Origin: QQWI01 sp964522015
GTDB taxonomy: Bacteria; Bacillota; Clostridia; Peptostreptococcales; Acidaminobacteraceae
Direction of reading: 5' to 3'
DNA: 64,000 bases
NCBI GenBank assembly: GCA_964522015.1
Contig: CAZFST010000005.1
Span: forward strand, 79,270 to 143,269
Shown: positions 52,801-61,710 of the stretch, one piece after another
How the letters are laid out: the number at the start of each line of letters is the position of its first letter
How positions within the stretch are numbered: the first letter of the stretch is position 1
Program-made: the position numbers and the translations under genes
The notes under the pieces: generated by a model
Seen by the model: only the letters and a program-made list of their open reading frames with translations
What the model was told of the DNA's origin: nothing
Databases searched by the model: none

Positions 52801-55800
52801 AAAAGAGATGCTTTCAGAAATATGATTCACCCAATGAGATAAGAAAAAGCCCAAAGTAAAGTTTACTTTGCTTAACGCTTCCCCGTCGCCATTGCGTTTT
52901 GCCGCTTCTAAGCTCGCTTTTCCAATTTCAAAAGCTTTGTGATATCGTCCAAAAGCAGCCCCCTCAACAATGCCATAAGTTGCAAAAGCAAATGGGGTTA
53001 GGCGCATGGCACCGTACTTAACAGATAAAGATAACATTGTTAAAATAATGCGAATGAACAAAATTTTAGAAACCAAATAAGAAACACTGATGAGCAAGTT
53101 TAAAATTTCAAGTGCAACAATCGCTCTTTCATTGGTTGAAACTGGCATTTCTAAAATTAGACTTGGCTTTTGAATGACATTGACTGTTTGTAATCCTATT
53201 AATTGTATCACCATCCTAGGGAGAGAAATATGATCTGTTAACTTGAAATCTAATAACGCAAGTGTTTTAAATGCCAAGTCAACTACACGATGTGTTTCGC
53301 CTAGGTTCACAAAAAGTACTAACTTAATTCGATTAACCCGAACCTGATCCATGGTTGACCGTGCTTTACTGTATAGATTGTCAAATGTCCTTTCAGAAGC
53401 CTCGAATTCTCGATTAAGATATAATAATTCCGCATGAAGAATATAAATATCGAAGCTTAAAGCATAGGACTTCTCAAAATGATCATTAGGTAAAGCCACT
53501 AACGCCTGTTTAATATTATATAATGCAATATCGTAAGCAACAGATTGTTTAGCGATCTGTGCTCTTTTCAAATTGAACCTTGCCAGTTGAAATCTTACCA
53601 TCTCATCAACAACAGAACCTATAACCACATTAAGATTGTGTAAGAGCTCATCGATATGGAGCAAATCCCCCCGCATTTCATAGGCATGATAAAGAAGCAT
53701 GCCTATCCGTAGGTGTAATGCGGAACGGTCTAGTTCTGGTATAGCTGCTAATAAATAATCCCGAAAAGTCAAATCTGAAAATCTCAATTGCGGATCAAGA
53801 ATTTCAAACTGCTGAAAGACCAAAGCGTCTTTTATGGGATGGGATGCTTTAATAATGCCATGCTCAACTACCAAAGATAAACTTTGTGTAAACACATCAA
53901 AAGGTATTTCAAGTAACGCTAATAATCTACTTGTAGAAAACTTAAGCGGCAAAGCTGCAGCCGTATTGAGCAGTACCCTTGTTGGCAAATCTAAGTCTTT
54001 TAGTAAAGCATATTGCTGCTCGAAAATATGTTCAGCTACAGGTGCATCGTGAATATCAGTAAGAGAAAATACCCACTGACCTGACTTATAGTCAAAGTAT
54101 AGCAGCTTTTCATCACATCGCTGTTGTAAAAAAGTCATGACTGCGCGGGGATTTCCCAATGTTTTTGAGTAGGTCACTTCAGATAATGCCTGACTTTGTG
54201 CTTTTGACATTCTAAATGCATCGAAAATAATGTCCGTCAAATTTTCAAGTGAGAAACTTGCAAGACTAACTTGAGTAATGCTAAGATCCGTTAAGAAGTC
54301 CCGTAGTGCTTGAGAAGAAATTACGTTTTCATCATCTAGGCTTGTGCCGAGCAACATAAATGGCAAATTTTCAGTGGCCGTCAAAAGATAGGCTAGTAGT
54401 TTCAATGTGGACTCGTCTGCAAGGTGAACATTGTCAATAGAAAACACAACAGAGCTCGAATCATTTTTCATTAGCATCAGAAGATTAAAAAAAGCAATAT
54501 TAAAGCGCATTCGGGTCTCAACAGGATTTGCAGATACTTCATACACCTGGATCCCGACGAAATTCTCCAATGCTGGAAACAATTGTGTCAAAAGGCCTAA
54601 ATTTGGCCCGATACTTCTGATGATTTCTTCCACAATTCGTGAAACATATTCGTCACTTTCACACAACTGCTGATTAACCCAATCCTCGATGGCATCTGAA
54701 AAGCCCCAGTAGGGTTGTTGATAATCGTACCCATCACACTGCACATGAAAAACAAAGGCTCCCTCGTTTTTTAACGTAGTCTCTAAATAGTCAAGAATAA
54801 ATGTTTTTCCAACGCCCTTTGACCCACGAATCATTAGACTTTGTCTACTATCATTTTTCACCATAAGGGATTTAGAGACTAAAGTTGTGATACTGTCAGT
54901 TCGACCATAGACTTGCTTTGACACTTTAAATGAAGCAGGAATATCCCGGGTCCCAATTTCAAACATTACCCTATCTTGACGTTCCCAAAGTAATTTTAAT
55001 TTGCTCAAATCTTCCTTTAATCCATAAGCACTCTGATAGCGCTCATCTGGACTTTTTTGAATTAATTTCATAACTATATCAGATAAAGTTTTAGGAATCA
55101 TTGAATCTACATGATTTAATGGAACGGGCATAGCAGCAAGGTGCATATGGACCAATTCTAATATATCATTCTCTGGAGATACAAATGGTAGCTTACCTAC
55201 CAGCAACTCATAAAATGTAACGCCAAGAGCATATAAATCCGTTCTAAAATCAGTTGGAATTTGGATGCGACCAGTCTGCTCTGGAGATAAATAATGAATT
55301 GTACCTTGTAAGACTCCCATTTGTATTTCTTGAGAGTCAATATTGGCCAACCATTCAGCCATACCAAAATCATTTAATTTAACAGTACTTAAATCATTGG
55401 TGACTATAAAATTAGAAGGATTTATATCTCGATGTACAACACCTTTACTATGACAATAAATAATACAAGAAACCATTTTTAAAGCCAACTCAAAAAAAAC
55501 ATCTAGAGGAATTGGCTTACCATTTTGAATTTTTTTTAGTGCAACCGCAGAAAAATCTTCGCAAGTCAGAAACGGAGCGCCTTCAATTAAGCCCTCTTCA
55601 ATGACCTTAACCACATAATCCTCTGAAAGTTGAGATGCCAATGCAAACTCACGCCTAATTTTTATACCATCGGAATGGGCATAACCAACACGATGCAAAA
55701 GCTTAAGAATGACAACTTTTTCATTGGCGTCTTTTACTCTATAAATGGAGCGATGTTCATTGCTCTTAAGCTTCTCAATCACTTGAAACGAGCCAATCAT

Positions 55801-55806
55801 TGACAT
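49819..55806 (-). CDS. Giant Ser/Thr kinase - ATPase - GAF - histidine kinase fusion
   Basis: A 1995-residue signalling protein. Order: Ser/Thr kinase (1-275; Lys35, HRDINPSNF at 125-133, DFG at 146-148; the glycine loop is degenerate); AAA-type ATPase with P-loop GSKGVGKT (328-335) and a long helical, TPR-like region (about 600-1300); GAF domain (about 1320-1475); PAS-like region; an HPt-like helix with HTFKG near 1695; and a CheA-like ATPase at the C-terminus (N-box NIVQYGIEN near 1865, G1 EDDGAGLDM, G2 GRGVGLNAVKSAIENLGG). It is of the trifunctional kinase type first described in cyanobacteria and fungi. It has no receiver partner beside it and diverges from an LCP gene. Confidence 0.9.
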   Translation of the reverse strand: MSMIGSFQVIEKLKSNEHRSIYRVKDANEKVVILKLLHRVGYAHSDGIKIRREFALASQLSEDYVVKVIEEGLIEGAPFLTCEDFSAVALKKIQNGKPIPLDVFFELALKMVSCIIYCHSKGVVHRDINPSNFIVTNDLSTVKLNDFGMAEWLANIDSQEIQMGVLQGTIHYLSPEQTGRIQIPTDFRTDLYALGVTFYELLVGKLPFVSPENDILELVHMHLAAMPVPLNHVDSMIPKTLSDIVMKLIQKSPDERYQSAYGLKEDLSKLKLLWERQDRVMFEIGTRDIPASFKVSKQVYGRTDSITTLVSKSLMVKNDSRQSLMIRGSKGVGKTFILDYLETTLKNEGAFVFHVQCDGYDYQQPYWGFSDAIEDWVNQQLCESDEYVSRIVEEIIRSIGPNLGLLTQLFPALENFVGIQVYEVSANPVETRMRFNIAFFNLLMLMKNDSSSVVFSIDNVHLADESTLKLLAYLLTATENLPFMLLGTSLDDENVISSQALRDFLTDLSITQVSLASFSLENLTDIIFDAFRMSKAQSQALSEVTYSKTLGNPRAVMTFLQQRCDEKLLYFDYKSGQWVFSLTDIHDAPVAEHIFEQQYALLKDLDLPTRVLLNTAAALPLKFSTSRLLALLEIPFDVFTQSLSLVVEHGIIKASHPIKDALVFQQFEILDPQLRFSDLTFRDYLLAAIPELDRSALHLRIGMLLYHAYEMRGDLLHIDELLHNLNVVIGSVVDEMVRFQLARFNLKRAQIAKQSVAYDIALYNIKQALVALPNDHFEKSYALSFDIYILHAELLYLNREFEASERTFDNLYSKARSTMDQVRVNRIKLVLFVNLGETHRVVDLAFKTLALLDFKLTDHISLPRMVIQLIGLQTVNVIQKPSLILEMPVSTNERAIVALEILNLLISVSYLVSKILFIRIILTMLSLSVKYGAMRLTPFAFATYGIVEGAAFGRYHKAFEIGKASLEAAKRNGDGEALSKVNFTLGFFLSHWVNHISESISFLESGREQSYYCGNMVYFAYNTAGIFLARLAAGANMLELCQDCENELKNPDIMMDKDVSNLLVAILQYTRAQSLGTASNAIAIEAALSQDDFELEAFERELRASNMPSILAHYLILKMKLNFTLGSYERVLAFYREVKPLLGELIGLYISVEASYYSALAYLALQMDSDNLRKEDYKGSVPIGAIKSRLFKLKSLNPANFAHKYNHLMARIYQQRGQVEKAHQTFHRAIKSAHDHGFYQEEAFICEDMANLYDSEGNEKLRRVFLKEAYFLFRQLGCLVKCHLMTIQYTEISFDQIERLLFSEKQTRQSMTQSQNELDTLYIMKASQRLSAEFDTNRLMETVLLLLLEVSGAQKAVLMLKIQNLEIVSTCINGVYTMLPEPETIYGNEIVPVAIANFVNRTQKSILLDSACEKAQFKEDAYVKKHQLKSVMCLPFFYKSEYIGMIYLENNLITAAFFENRLEVINIILSQYAIAYDNAKLYRNFELSQSQLMEHRENLTNLVNERTLELSKTKLAIETLLDQVGQGFLSINSDGFVNPAFSKECLTIFSHDIANESFVELLKTHAQAIDIYFIETVLNKIFEFDEEEVAEIYLSLLPEVLTIGEQIIQCRYRYINNLHIQQITVVLTDITNRVTMEREVEDERRTLRMVVNVIRYQNNVRSSIKRLRAFFNQDYHNILAGKATNEKTREIYRIIHTFKGDFAQWSMMNTAKHLHAVESDISALFLKKEDGRSKSIKDYLENISLDAILHEDYARIESYLGTDFIEGNQVVQISDDDFDKVQQELVRTVPQEYQSKVTGVFRQLKWVQFDIVISQYSDYVVQLASSFDKKIMPIVLTGSSLKLDDAIYLDFLKSLIHIFRNIVQYGIENSEIRAFEQKALEGTVRVDVTKDEKQFQIIIEDDGAGLDMVSIDSRLALMGSPLIDADVWTRQQAIFDYGFSTQENLTELSGRGVGLNAVKSAIENLGGHIEVTSKFGVFTRFTCTIPIIDWQKKSD

Positions 55807-56011
55807 AAGGAACCTCAGCTAGGATAGTATAAGGAGTATTACCACCATTATAGCAAATTCGAGATGGAAAATGTTATAACTTCAATTTTTTTTTTTAGTA
55901 GGCCATCCTTTATTATGAAGACTTTGAAACATAGATGACAAAATCTCAGCTCTGTGATATGCTATCTTTTGTTATATCTAATTGAGAATATCATATGATA
56001 AGAGGGTACAA

Positions 56012-57283
56012 ATGAACACATTTAAAAAGCATTGGCTTCAATATGTATTGCTGACACTTACCGTGATTATCCTAGTGGTTACTGTCGGGTACGCTTTTAC
56101 AACTCAGCTTTATAGTAAATTTCACTCCGACAGAATTGAAGTTCAGCATCCTATAATTGCTGTTAAAGAAAACGAGGCATATATTCCTCCAGCTTTCGCA
56201 GACGAAACTCTAAATATTCTATTAATGGCAACCGACGTAAGCGGTTTTCGAACTGATTCAATGTTAGTGATTCATTATGACCAAAACACTCAAACGACTT
56301 CACTATTTTCCATTCCTAGAGATTATAAAGTCCCAGTATCTGATGAACTTAAAACGCTTATTCATTATAAAAGAGATTTTATCAAATTCACAGAATTTCA
56401 TTCTTACGCAAAAAGTGCCAATTATGAAAGTCCTGCCTCTTTAACAGCACAAGCTGTAGAAGAACTCTTAAATATCGAAATAGATCACCTTGTACTAATC
56501 AATATTGATGGTTTTAAACAAGTGGTCGATTCAGTTGGCGGAGTTGAGGTCAACGTGCCGCAAAAGCTCAAATATGATGATCCTACACAAAACCTTCATA
56601 TCGACTTGGAACCGGGGCTACAAACTCTCAACGGCGATCAAGCTGAACAATTTGTTCGATTCCGAAAAAACAACTCAAATAAGGGTTACGGCGATTTTGG
56701 TCGGATGGAAATGCAGCAATATTTCCTCACTGCCTATGTAAAAAAAATATTCTCTGCTAACTCAATCTTTAACATTGCTCAAATCTATGGCTCACTAACT
56801 GACTTTGTCACTACAGATGCAACACTTGAAGATGCCGTTGGCATCCTGAAAATAGCTAAAGATGCAAACTTAAAGAGAATTTATTCGCACACATTACCAG
56901 GCGTAAACGAAAAAGTCGACGGCATCTACTATTTATCGCCACCCCCTAAAGCAGAATTGATTGATATTGTACAGAAAACTATTGAGTCTGATAAAACGCC
57001 TCTTGTAGACTCAAAACTAACTACAATCAAGATTCTTAACGGAACCAACAAAGAGAATTTAGCTGAAAAGTCTAAGGAAACATTGACACTAGCTGGTTAC
57101 ACAGTTAGCGATATAGGCACTTATAATGGTGAACACACCATGAAAACTAGAATTTTCGTCCCTCGCGAAGGACTTGGTCATGATCTTAAAGCATTCTTTG
57201 AATTATCAGAGGTCATTGTAGACCCAACACGATTTAAAGATGAAGACCCAGAAATGATACTCGTGATACTTGGTTCTTTATAG
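56012..57283 (+). CDS. LytR-CpsA-Psr protein with LytR_C domain
   Basis: A 423-residue LCP protein that attaches wall polymers to peptidoglycan outside the membrane. N-terminal membrane helix (WLQYVLLTLTVIILVVTVGYAF), LCP domain (ILLMATDVSGFRTDSMLVIHY, LFSIPRDYKVP, LINIDGFKQVVDSVGGVEVNVP, QFVRFRKNN), then a C-terminal LytR_C domain (TTIKILNGTNKENLAEKSKETLTLAGYTVSDIG, about 340-410). Start at 56012 chosen by AGAGGGT upstream. It is divergent from the giant kinase, with 205 bases between them. Confidence 0.92.
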   Translation: MNTFKKHWLQYVLLTLTVIILVVTVGYAFTTQLYSKFHSDRIEVQHPIIAVKENEAYIPPAFADETLNILLMATDVSGFRTDSMLVIHYDQNTQTTSLFSIPRDYKVPVSDELKTLIHYKRDFIKFTEFHSYAKSANYESPASLTAQAVEELLNIEIDHLVLINIDGFKQVVDSVGGVEVNVPQKLKYDDPTQNLHIDLEPGLQTLNGDQAEQFVRFRKNNSNKGYGDFGRMEMQQYFLTAYVKKIFSANSIFNIAQIYGSLTDFVTTDATLEDAVGILKIAKDANLKRIYSHTLPGVNEKVDGIYYLSPPPKAELIDIVQKTIESDKTPLVDSKLTTIKILNGTNKENLAEKSKETLTLAGYTVSDIGTYNGEHTMKTRIFVPREGLGHDLKAFFELSEVIVDPTRFKDEDPEMILVILGSL

Positions 57284-57307
57284 ATTAACTTTTAATGGAT
57301 TTTTTGC

Positions 57308-57360
57308 AAAAGGGCAGGCTCATAAATGACTAATCATCATTTATGAGCTTGCCCTTTTTT
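57308..57360 (+). terminator. Terminator of the LCP gene
   Basis: Long stem AAAAGGGCAGGCTCATAAAT and its near complement, ending in TTTTTT on the plus strand, 25 bases after the stop of the LCP gene. Confidence 0.92.
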
Positions 57361-57374
57361 ATTACGTAATCAAT

Positions 57375-57406
57375 AAAAAACATCAATTCCTAAGAATTGA
57401 TGTTTT
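57375..57406 (-). terminator. Terminator after tRNA-Arg 1
   Basis: Stem AAAACATCAATTC / GAATTGATGTTTT with T run on the minus strand, directly after the first tRNA-Arg. Confidence 0.85.
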
Positions 57407-57409
57407 ACG

Positions 57410-57486
57410 TGGTGCGCCCTAAGGGATTCGAACCCCCGACCTCCTGGTTCGTAGCCAGACACTCTATCCAACTGAGCTAAGGACGC
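57410..57486 (-). tRNA. tRNA-Arg (ACG)
   Basis: Full cloverleaf on the minus strand: acceptor GCGTCCT / AGGGCGC, anticodon loop CTACGAA (anticodon ACG), T arm GGTTCGAATCC. The CCA end is encoded. Identical to the tRNA at 58799. Confidence 0.97.
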
Positions 57487-57586
57487 CCGAACACTAGATT
57501 AGTTTACTATAAAACCATAGATATTGCAAGTGTTTTCAACAAAACTTTTGCTTATTTCAACAAAAAATTTGCTTATTCTTTAATAA

Positions 57587-58672
57587 TCATATTGCTGTTT
57601 TTTCTTTCTCTCTCTTTTGTATAATTTGCTCGAACACAATTTTAATAATGGCCCCTGTTGGTATTGCCAAGATAACCCCCATAATCCCCCACAAACCACC
57701 TCCGATGGTGATGGATAGGATTACCCAGATTGGTGCCATACCAATGTAACTTCCCATAATTCTAGGGCCGATATAGTTAGCATCTATTTGTTGGATTATT
57801 AAAATTCCCAGCGTAAGCCATAGTGCTTTTATCGGATCGTAAGTGAACGTCGATACAACTGCTGGAATTGCACCTATAAATGGACCTAAGTACGGCACAA
57901 CATCGGTAAAAGTAATAATCAATGCTAAAACAAGGGCATATTTCACATCCATAACTAGCATTAACACATACGCAAGCACACCAACTGCAATGGCTTCAAC
58001 AATCAATCCTGATAAAAAGCGCGAAAAAATTTCATTCACTTCCCTCAAAAAAACGATCATCTTATTGGCACTTTCCTCCTGTATAAAAGCATAAATCAAG
58101 CGCTTCATAAATTTCAAAATTCTATATTTATCAATTAACATATAAATTGATATAATGATTCCAAAAAAAATGTTTAGCAAAGACAGAGTTGTGCCAATCA
58201 CCACCCGAGACGCATCAGTAGCAATCCGTTGTATATAAATATCCCCCTGAGAGATTAGACCATTTAGTTGTTGGAAGAATCCACCAATGTTTCCACCCAC
58301 AGCAGATTGATCTCTTAAATAGGTTCCTACAGCCTCTGTTACCACTAAAATTTGTTTCTGTAATGCAGCTAATCCTTCAGTCATATGAGGATACAAAAGG
58401 TATAAACTCAGATAACTCAAGGATATTAACACAACATAAGTCAATAGAATCAGCAGAGTCCGCGGTATAGGTATTCTATTTTCGGTCCAAGTCATAGGTC
58501 TATTCAAAGTATAGGCAATACCAAAACCGATATAGAAAGGATTCATAGAACGAAACACAATACTAAACAAATCCTTTATCGGATAGTAATTCACAAAAAT
58601 GAACGCCACAAGAAGCACAGCTATTGCACTTGTTGTCACTATCTCAATAACCGCTTTACTTGGCTTAAACAT
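57587..58672 (-). CDS. AI-2E family transporter
   Basis: A 361-residue membrane protein of the AI-2E/PerM/YtvI family (seven to eight hydrophobic segments). Conserved stretch near the C-terminus: YALVLALIITFTDVVPYLGPFIGAIPAVV and PRIMGSYIGMAPIWVILSITIGGGLWGIMGVILAIPTGA. The family includes a proposed autoinducer exporter and Na+/H+ antiporters; function here is unknown. Start ATG is preceded by AGGGGTGAGG. It stands alone between two identical tRNA-Arg genes. Confidence 0.88.
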   Translation of the reverse strand: MFKPSKAVIEIVTTSAIAVLLVAFIFVNYYPIKDLFSIVFRSMNPFYIGFGIAYTLNRPMTWTENRIPIPRTLLILLTYVVLISLSYLSLYLLYPHMTEGLAALQKQILVVTEAVGTYLRDQSAVGGNIGGFFQQLNGLISQGDIYIQRIATDASRVVIGTTLSLLNIFFGIIISIYMLIDKYRILKFMKRLIYAFIQEESANKMIVFLREVNEIFSRFLSGLIVEAIAVGVLAYVLMLVMDVKYALVLALIITFTDVVPYLGPFIGAIPAVVSTFTYDPIKALWLTLGILIIQQIDANYIGPRIMGSYIGMAPIWVILSITIGGGLWGIMGVILAIPTGAIIKIVFEQIIQKREKEKTAI

Positions 58673-58764
58673 ATAGCCTCACCCCTTTTTTTAACAATTA
58701 TTATGCATCTTATTATTACCCAAAATATATACCTACAAATAATAATTGATATAGATCAAAAATA

Positions 58765-58795
58765 AAAACCGCTAATCAAATTGATTAACGGTTTT
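58765..58795 (-). terminator. Terminator after tRNA-Arg 2
   Basis: AAAACCGCTAATCAA / TTGATTAACGGTTTT with one mismatch, followed by TTTTTATTTTT on the minus strand, just after the second tRNA-Arg. Confidence 0.85.
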
Positions 58796-58798
58796 AGA

Positions 58799-58875
58799 TG
58801 GTGCGCCCTAAGGGATTCGAACCCCCGACCTCCTGGTTCGTAGCCAGACACTCTATCCAACTGAGCTAAGGACGC
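58799..58875 (-). tRNA. tRNA-Arg (ACG), second copy
   Basis: Same sequence as the tRNA at 57410-57486, anticodon ACG, encoded CCA. The two copies flank the AI-2E transporter gene in the same direction. Confidence 0.97.
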
Positions 58876-58996
58876 AAGAACATCTACTATCTTACCAGTA
58901 AATATAGCTATGGTCAATAGCCCCAACAAAAGTCATGCAATTCAGTCATCTAGAGGGTGCGAACTGATCTTAAGAGAACCCCTAAAGCTATTTAAA

Positions 58997-60034
58997 CTAC
59001 TGGGCTTTGATCTCTGTCCAAACACGATTGAAAACCTCCAAAAAATCCCCAGGATCCGCAAAAACTTCAGCCTGCTTCAAATCAGCCATATCAGGGTAAG
59101 CAACTTTGTCCATTTGTAGATCAGGATCTAAGAGTTTGTAGCCTTCGATATTCGGAGTCGAATAGCCAACGTATTCTGTATTTTTAGCGGCTATATCAGC
59201 TCGCATCATAAAATCCATAAACAGCATCGCATCATCATAATGCTCGGCACCCTTTGGAACAACCATAGCATCATACCAGACGTTAGTACCTTCTTTAGGC
59301 AATGCAAATGCTAAATCCGGGTTTTCATCTCTCAATGCTAACGCCTCACCATTCCATGTTTGCATGAAAGTAGCACCACCTGATACCATAATATCCTTCC
59401 CATTATCAACGACATAGGCCATCACCATATCCCGTTTCTTTTGGTCAATCAATAGTTCTTTTGCAGCTTCCAACTCAGCTTCATTTCTGGTATTCATGGA
59501 GAACCCAAGGAGTTTTAATGCAACCATTAATGTATCACGCTGCGAATCAAGCATTAATACTTGACCTTTATATTTTTCATCAAATAATACAGACCAACTG
59601 TCTATGGGTTCATCAACCTTAGTGGTATTGTATAAAATACCAACTGTTCCCCAAAAGTATGGCACGCTAAATTTATTCTCTGGATCAAAGGGCTGACTTT
59701 TATACTGGTTCCCAATGTTTTTAAAATTACTCAATTTAGAATAATCAATGGTCTCAAGCATATCTTCTTTAATCATCTTCTCAATCATGTAATCTGATGG
59801 AATCGCAATATCATACTGAGTACCACCGTTTTTTAATTTGACATACATATCTTCATTTGTGGCAAACTCTTCATAGATTACCTTTACGCCTGTTTCTTTT
59901 GTAAATGCCTCTCGCAGACTTTCATCCATATATTCGCCCCAATTGTAGACATATATAACACGGCCTTCTTCAGCGCACCCACTCAAACAAAGAACAAATA
60001 CAATTAGTAATATAACGCTAACAATTTTTCTCAT
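58997..60034 (-). CDS. potD: Spermidine/putrescine-binding lipoprotein
   Basis: A 345-residue extracellular binding protein. Signal peptide with lipobox (LCLSGC, Cys about residue 19), so it is lipid-anchored. The PotD family start VIYVYNWGEYMDESLREAFTKETGVKVIYEEFATNEDMYVKL is clear, and YDIAIPSDYMIEKMI plus SVPYFWGTVGILYNT follow. It delivers polyamines to PotB/PotC. Fifth gene of the XRE-potABCD operon, 30 bases after potC. Confidence 0.95.
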   Translation of the reverse strand: MRKIVSVILLIVFVLCLSGCAEEGRVIYVYNWGEYMDESLREAFTKETGVKVIYEEFATNEDMYVKLKNGGTQYDIAIPSDYMIEKMIKEDMLETIDYSKLSNFKNIGNQYKSQPFDPENKFSVPYFWGTVGILYNTTKVDEPIDSWSVLFDEKYKGQVLMLDSQRDTLMVALKLLGFSMNTRNEAELEAAKELLIDQKKRDMVMAYVVDNGKDIMVSGGATFMQTWNGEALALRDENPDLAFALPKEGTNVWYDAMVVPKGAEHYDDAMLFMDFMMRADIAAKNTEYVGYSTPNIEGYKLLDPDLQMDKVAYPDMADLKQAEVFADPGDFLEVFNRVWTEIKAQ

Positions 60035-60064
60035 ATAGCCTCCTATATATCTTCAATATGACCC

Positions 60065-60892
60065 CTATACATCTTCAATATGACTCCGTTTATTCACTAA
60101 TAGTAACAATATAATAACTGCTAAAAACATCAATGTGGATAGTGCATTTATTTTAGGACTAATCCCTTTACGAGCCATAGCATAAATGGATATGGACAGA
60201 TTCTGAACACCACCACCAGTCGTGAAAAAACTAATCACAAAATCATCAATTGACAGTGTAAATGCAATTAAAGCGCCTGCAATAACACCAGGCTTAATTT
60301 CAGGTAAAACTACCTTCCAAAAGGCCATGAATGGGGTAGCACCTAAGTCCATAGCGGCCTCAACGGTATCTTTGGGCATCAACTTAAGCTTTGGTAATAC
60401 AGATAGCACCACATAGGGAATGCAAAATGTAATATGGGCTACCAATAGAGTTAAGAATCCATTTCTAATCCCCAGTAACCCCTTAAATAGAAGTGCGAAC
60501 CAAACCATCATGGCAACACCCGTAACGATATCAGGATTTAAAATCGGAATATTATTAATCGCTAAAACTGATTTTCTTAACCACTGACTCCGATACCTGT
60601 GAATTCCATATGCAGCCAAAGTGCCAATAACAGTTGAAATAACTGCCGCCAGAAGAGCGATTATAAGCGTGTAATAGAGTGCCTTCATAATTTGGCTATC
60701 TTTAAAAAGTTCAACGTACCATTTCAGAGTAAAGTCCTGAAACTTACCGCCACGCTTTCCAGAGTTAAATGAAAAAACCATCAAAATCAAAATCGGCGCG
60801 TATAGAAATAAATAAAGCGCAAATAAATAGGTTTGGCGTATGATAGAGTGATCAAAAAAATTATAAATCCGATCAAGAGATTTAGCTACCAT
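60065..60892 (-). CDS. potC: Spermidine/putrescine ABC transporter permease PotC
   Basis: A 275-residue permease with six membrane segments. The family signature EAAMDLGATPFMAFWKVVLPEIKPGVIAGALIAFTLSIDDFVISFF (EAA loop with A-x-L-G-A-T, about 180-225) binds the ATPase PotA. The N-terminus FALYLFLYAPILILMVFSFN is typical. It overlaps potB by 7 bases. Confidence 0.94.
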   Translation of the reverse strand: MVAKSLDRIYNFFDHSIIRQTYLFALYLFLYAPILILMVFSFNSGKRGGKFQDFTLKWYVELFKDSQIMKALYYTLIIALLAAVISTVIGTLAAYGIHRYRSQWLRKSVLAINNIPILNPDIVTGVAMMVWFALLFKGLLGIRNGFLTLLVAHITFCIPYVVLSVLPKLKLMPKDTVEAAMDLGATPFMAFWKVVLPEIKPGVIAGALIAFTLSIDDFVISFFTTGGGVQNLSISIYAMARKGISPKINALSTLMFLAVIILLLLVNKRSHIEDV

Positions 60893-61710
60893 ACGCTCCC
60901 TCCTTCTGCATCACTCTCAAACCGAGAAAACACCCCCATTAAGACGAGAATAATCACCATGAGTACCAATGATAAAGTAGACCCAAAATGCCAATCATAG
61001 GTCAATGTAAACTGCCTTTCTATGAGATTTCCAATTAGGTCGTACTTACCACCTCCGAGAAGAGATGAGATGACAAATGTACTGACAGCTGGCATGAACG
61101 TCATTGTCACACCAGAGACAACTCCTGGAAATGATATTGGTAAAATCACCTTCGTAAAAACTAATCTCTTTGTTGCACCTAAATCCTCAGCTGCTTCTAT
61201 TAGCTTTTGATCCATCTTTTTAATAACCGTGTAAATCGGCAAAATCATAAACGGAATATAGTTATACACCATCCCAAATAGAACAGCATTTTCATTAAAT
61301 AATAAATCCATTGTCGGCATATGTAGGCCAAGCATAACTTGATTGATTAACCCAGTGGGGCCTAACAAATACTGAATGGCATAGGTACGCAACAAAAAGT
61401 TCATCCACATCGGCAAGACTAAGAGTATGACAAAAATCTTCTCAGTGCGCACCTGCAATCTTGTCAACATGTAGGCTACTGGATAGCCTAAAATTAGACA
61501 CACGATGGTTGCAATCGTCGCCATAGAGAGGGATCTTAAGAGAATCGACAGTACCAGCGGGTCAGTCAAAGCACTAAGATTTTCAAGCGAAAAGCGATAA
61601 CCGCTTCCAGCAGGGACTGTGAAAGCGTAAAATAAGATCATTAATAGTGGAATCAAAACAAACAGGAGCATCCACAGAACATAGGGAAAACTGCTAGTTC
61701 TCTTCATCAT
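60886..61710 (-). CDS. potB: Spermidine/putrescine ABC transporter permease PotB
   Basis: A 274-residue permease with six membrane segments and the EAA loop LIEAAEDLGATKRLVFTKVILPISFPGVVSG (about 190-220). It pairs with PotC to form the channel. Overlaps potA by 4 bases upstream. Confidence 0.94.
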   Translation of the reverse strand: MMKRTSSFPYVLWMLLFVLIPLLMILFYAFTVPAGSGYRFSLENLSALTDPLVLSILLRSLSMATIATIVCLILGYPVAYMLTRLQVRTEKIFVILLVLPMWMNFLLRTYAIQYLLGPTGLINQVMLGLHMPTMDLLFNENAVLFGMVYNYIPFMILPIYTVIKKMDQKLIEAAEDLGATKRLVFTKVILPISFPGVVSGVTMTFMPAVSTFVISSLLGGGKYDLIGNLIERQFTLTYDWHFGSTLSLVLMVIILVLMGVFSRFESDAEGGSVW

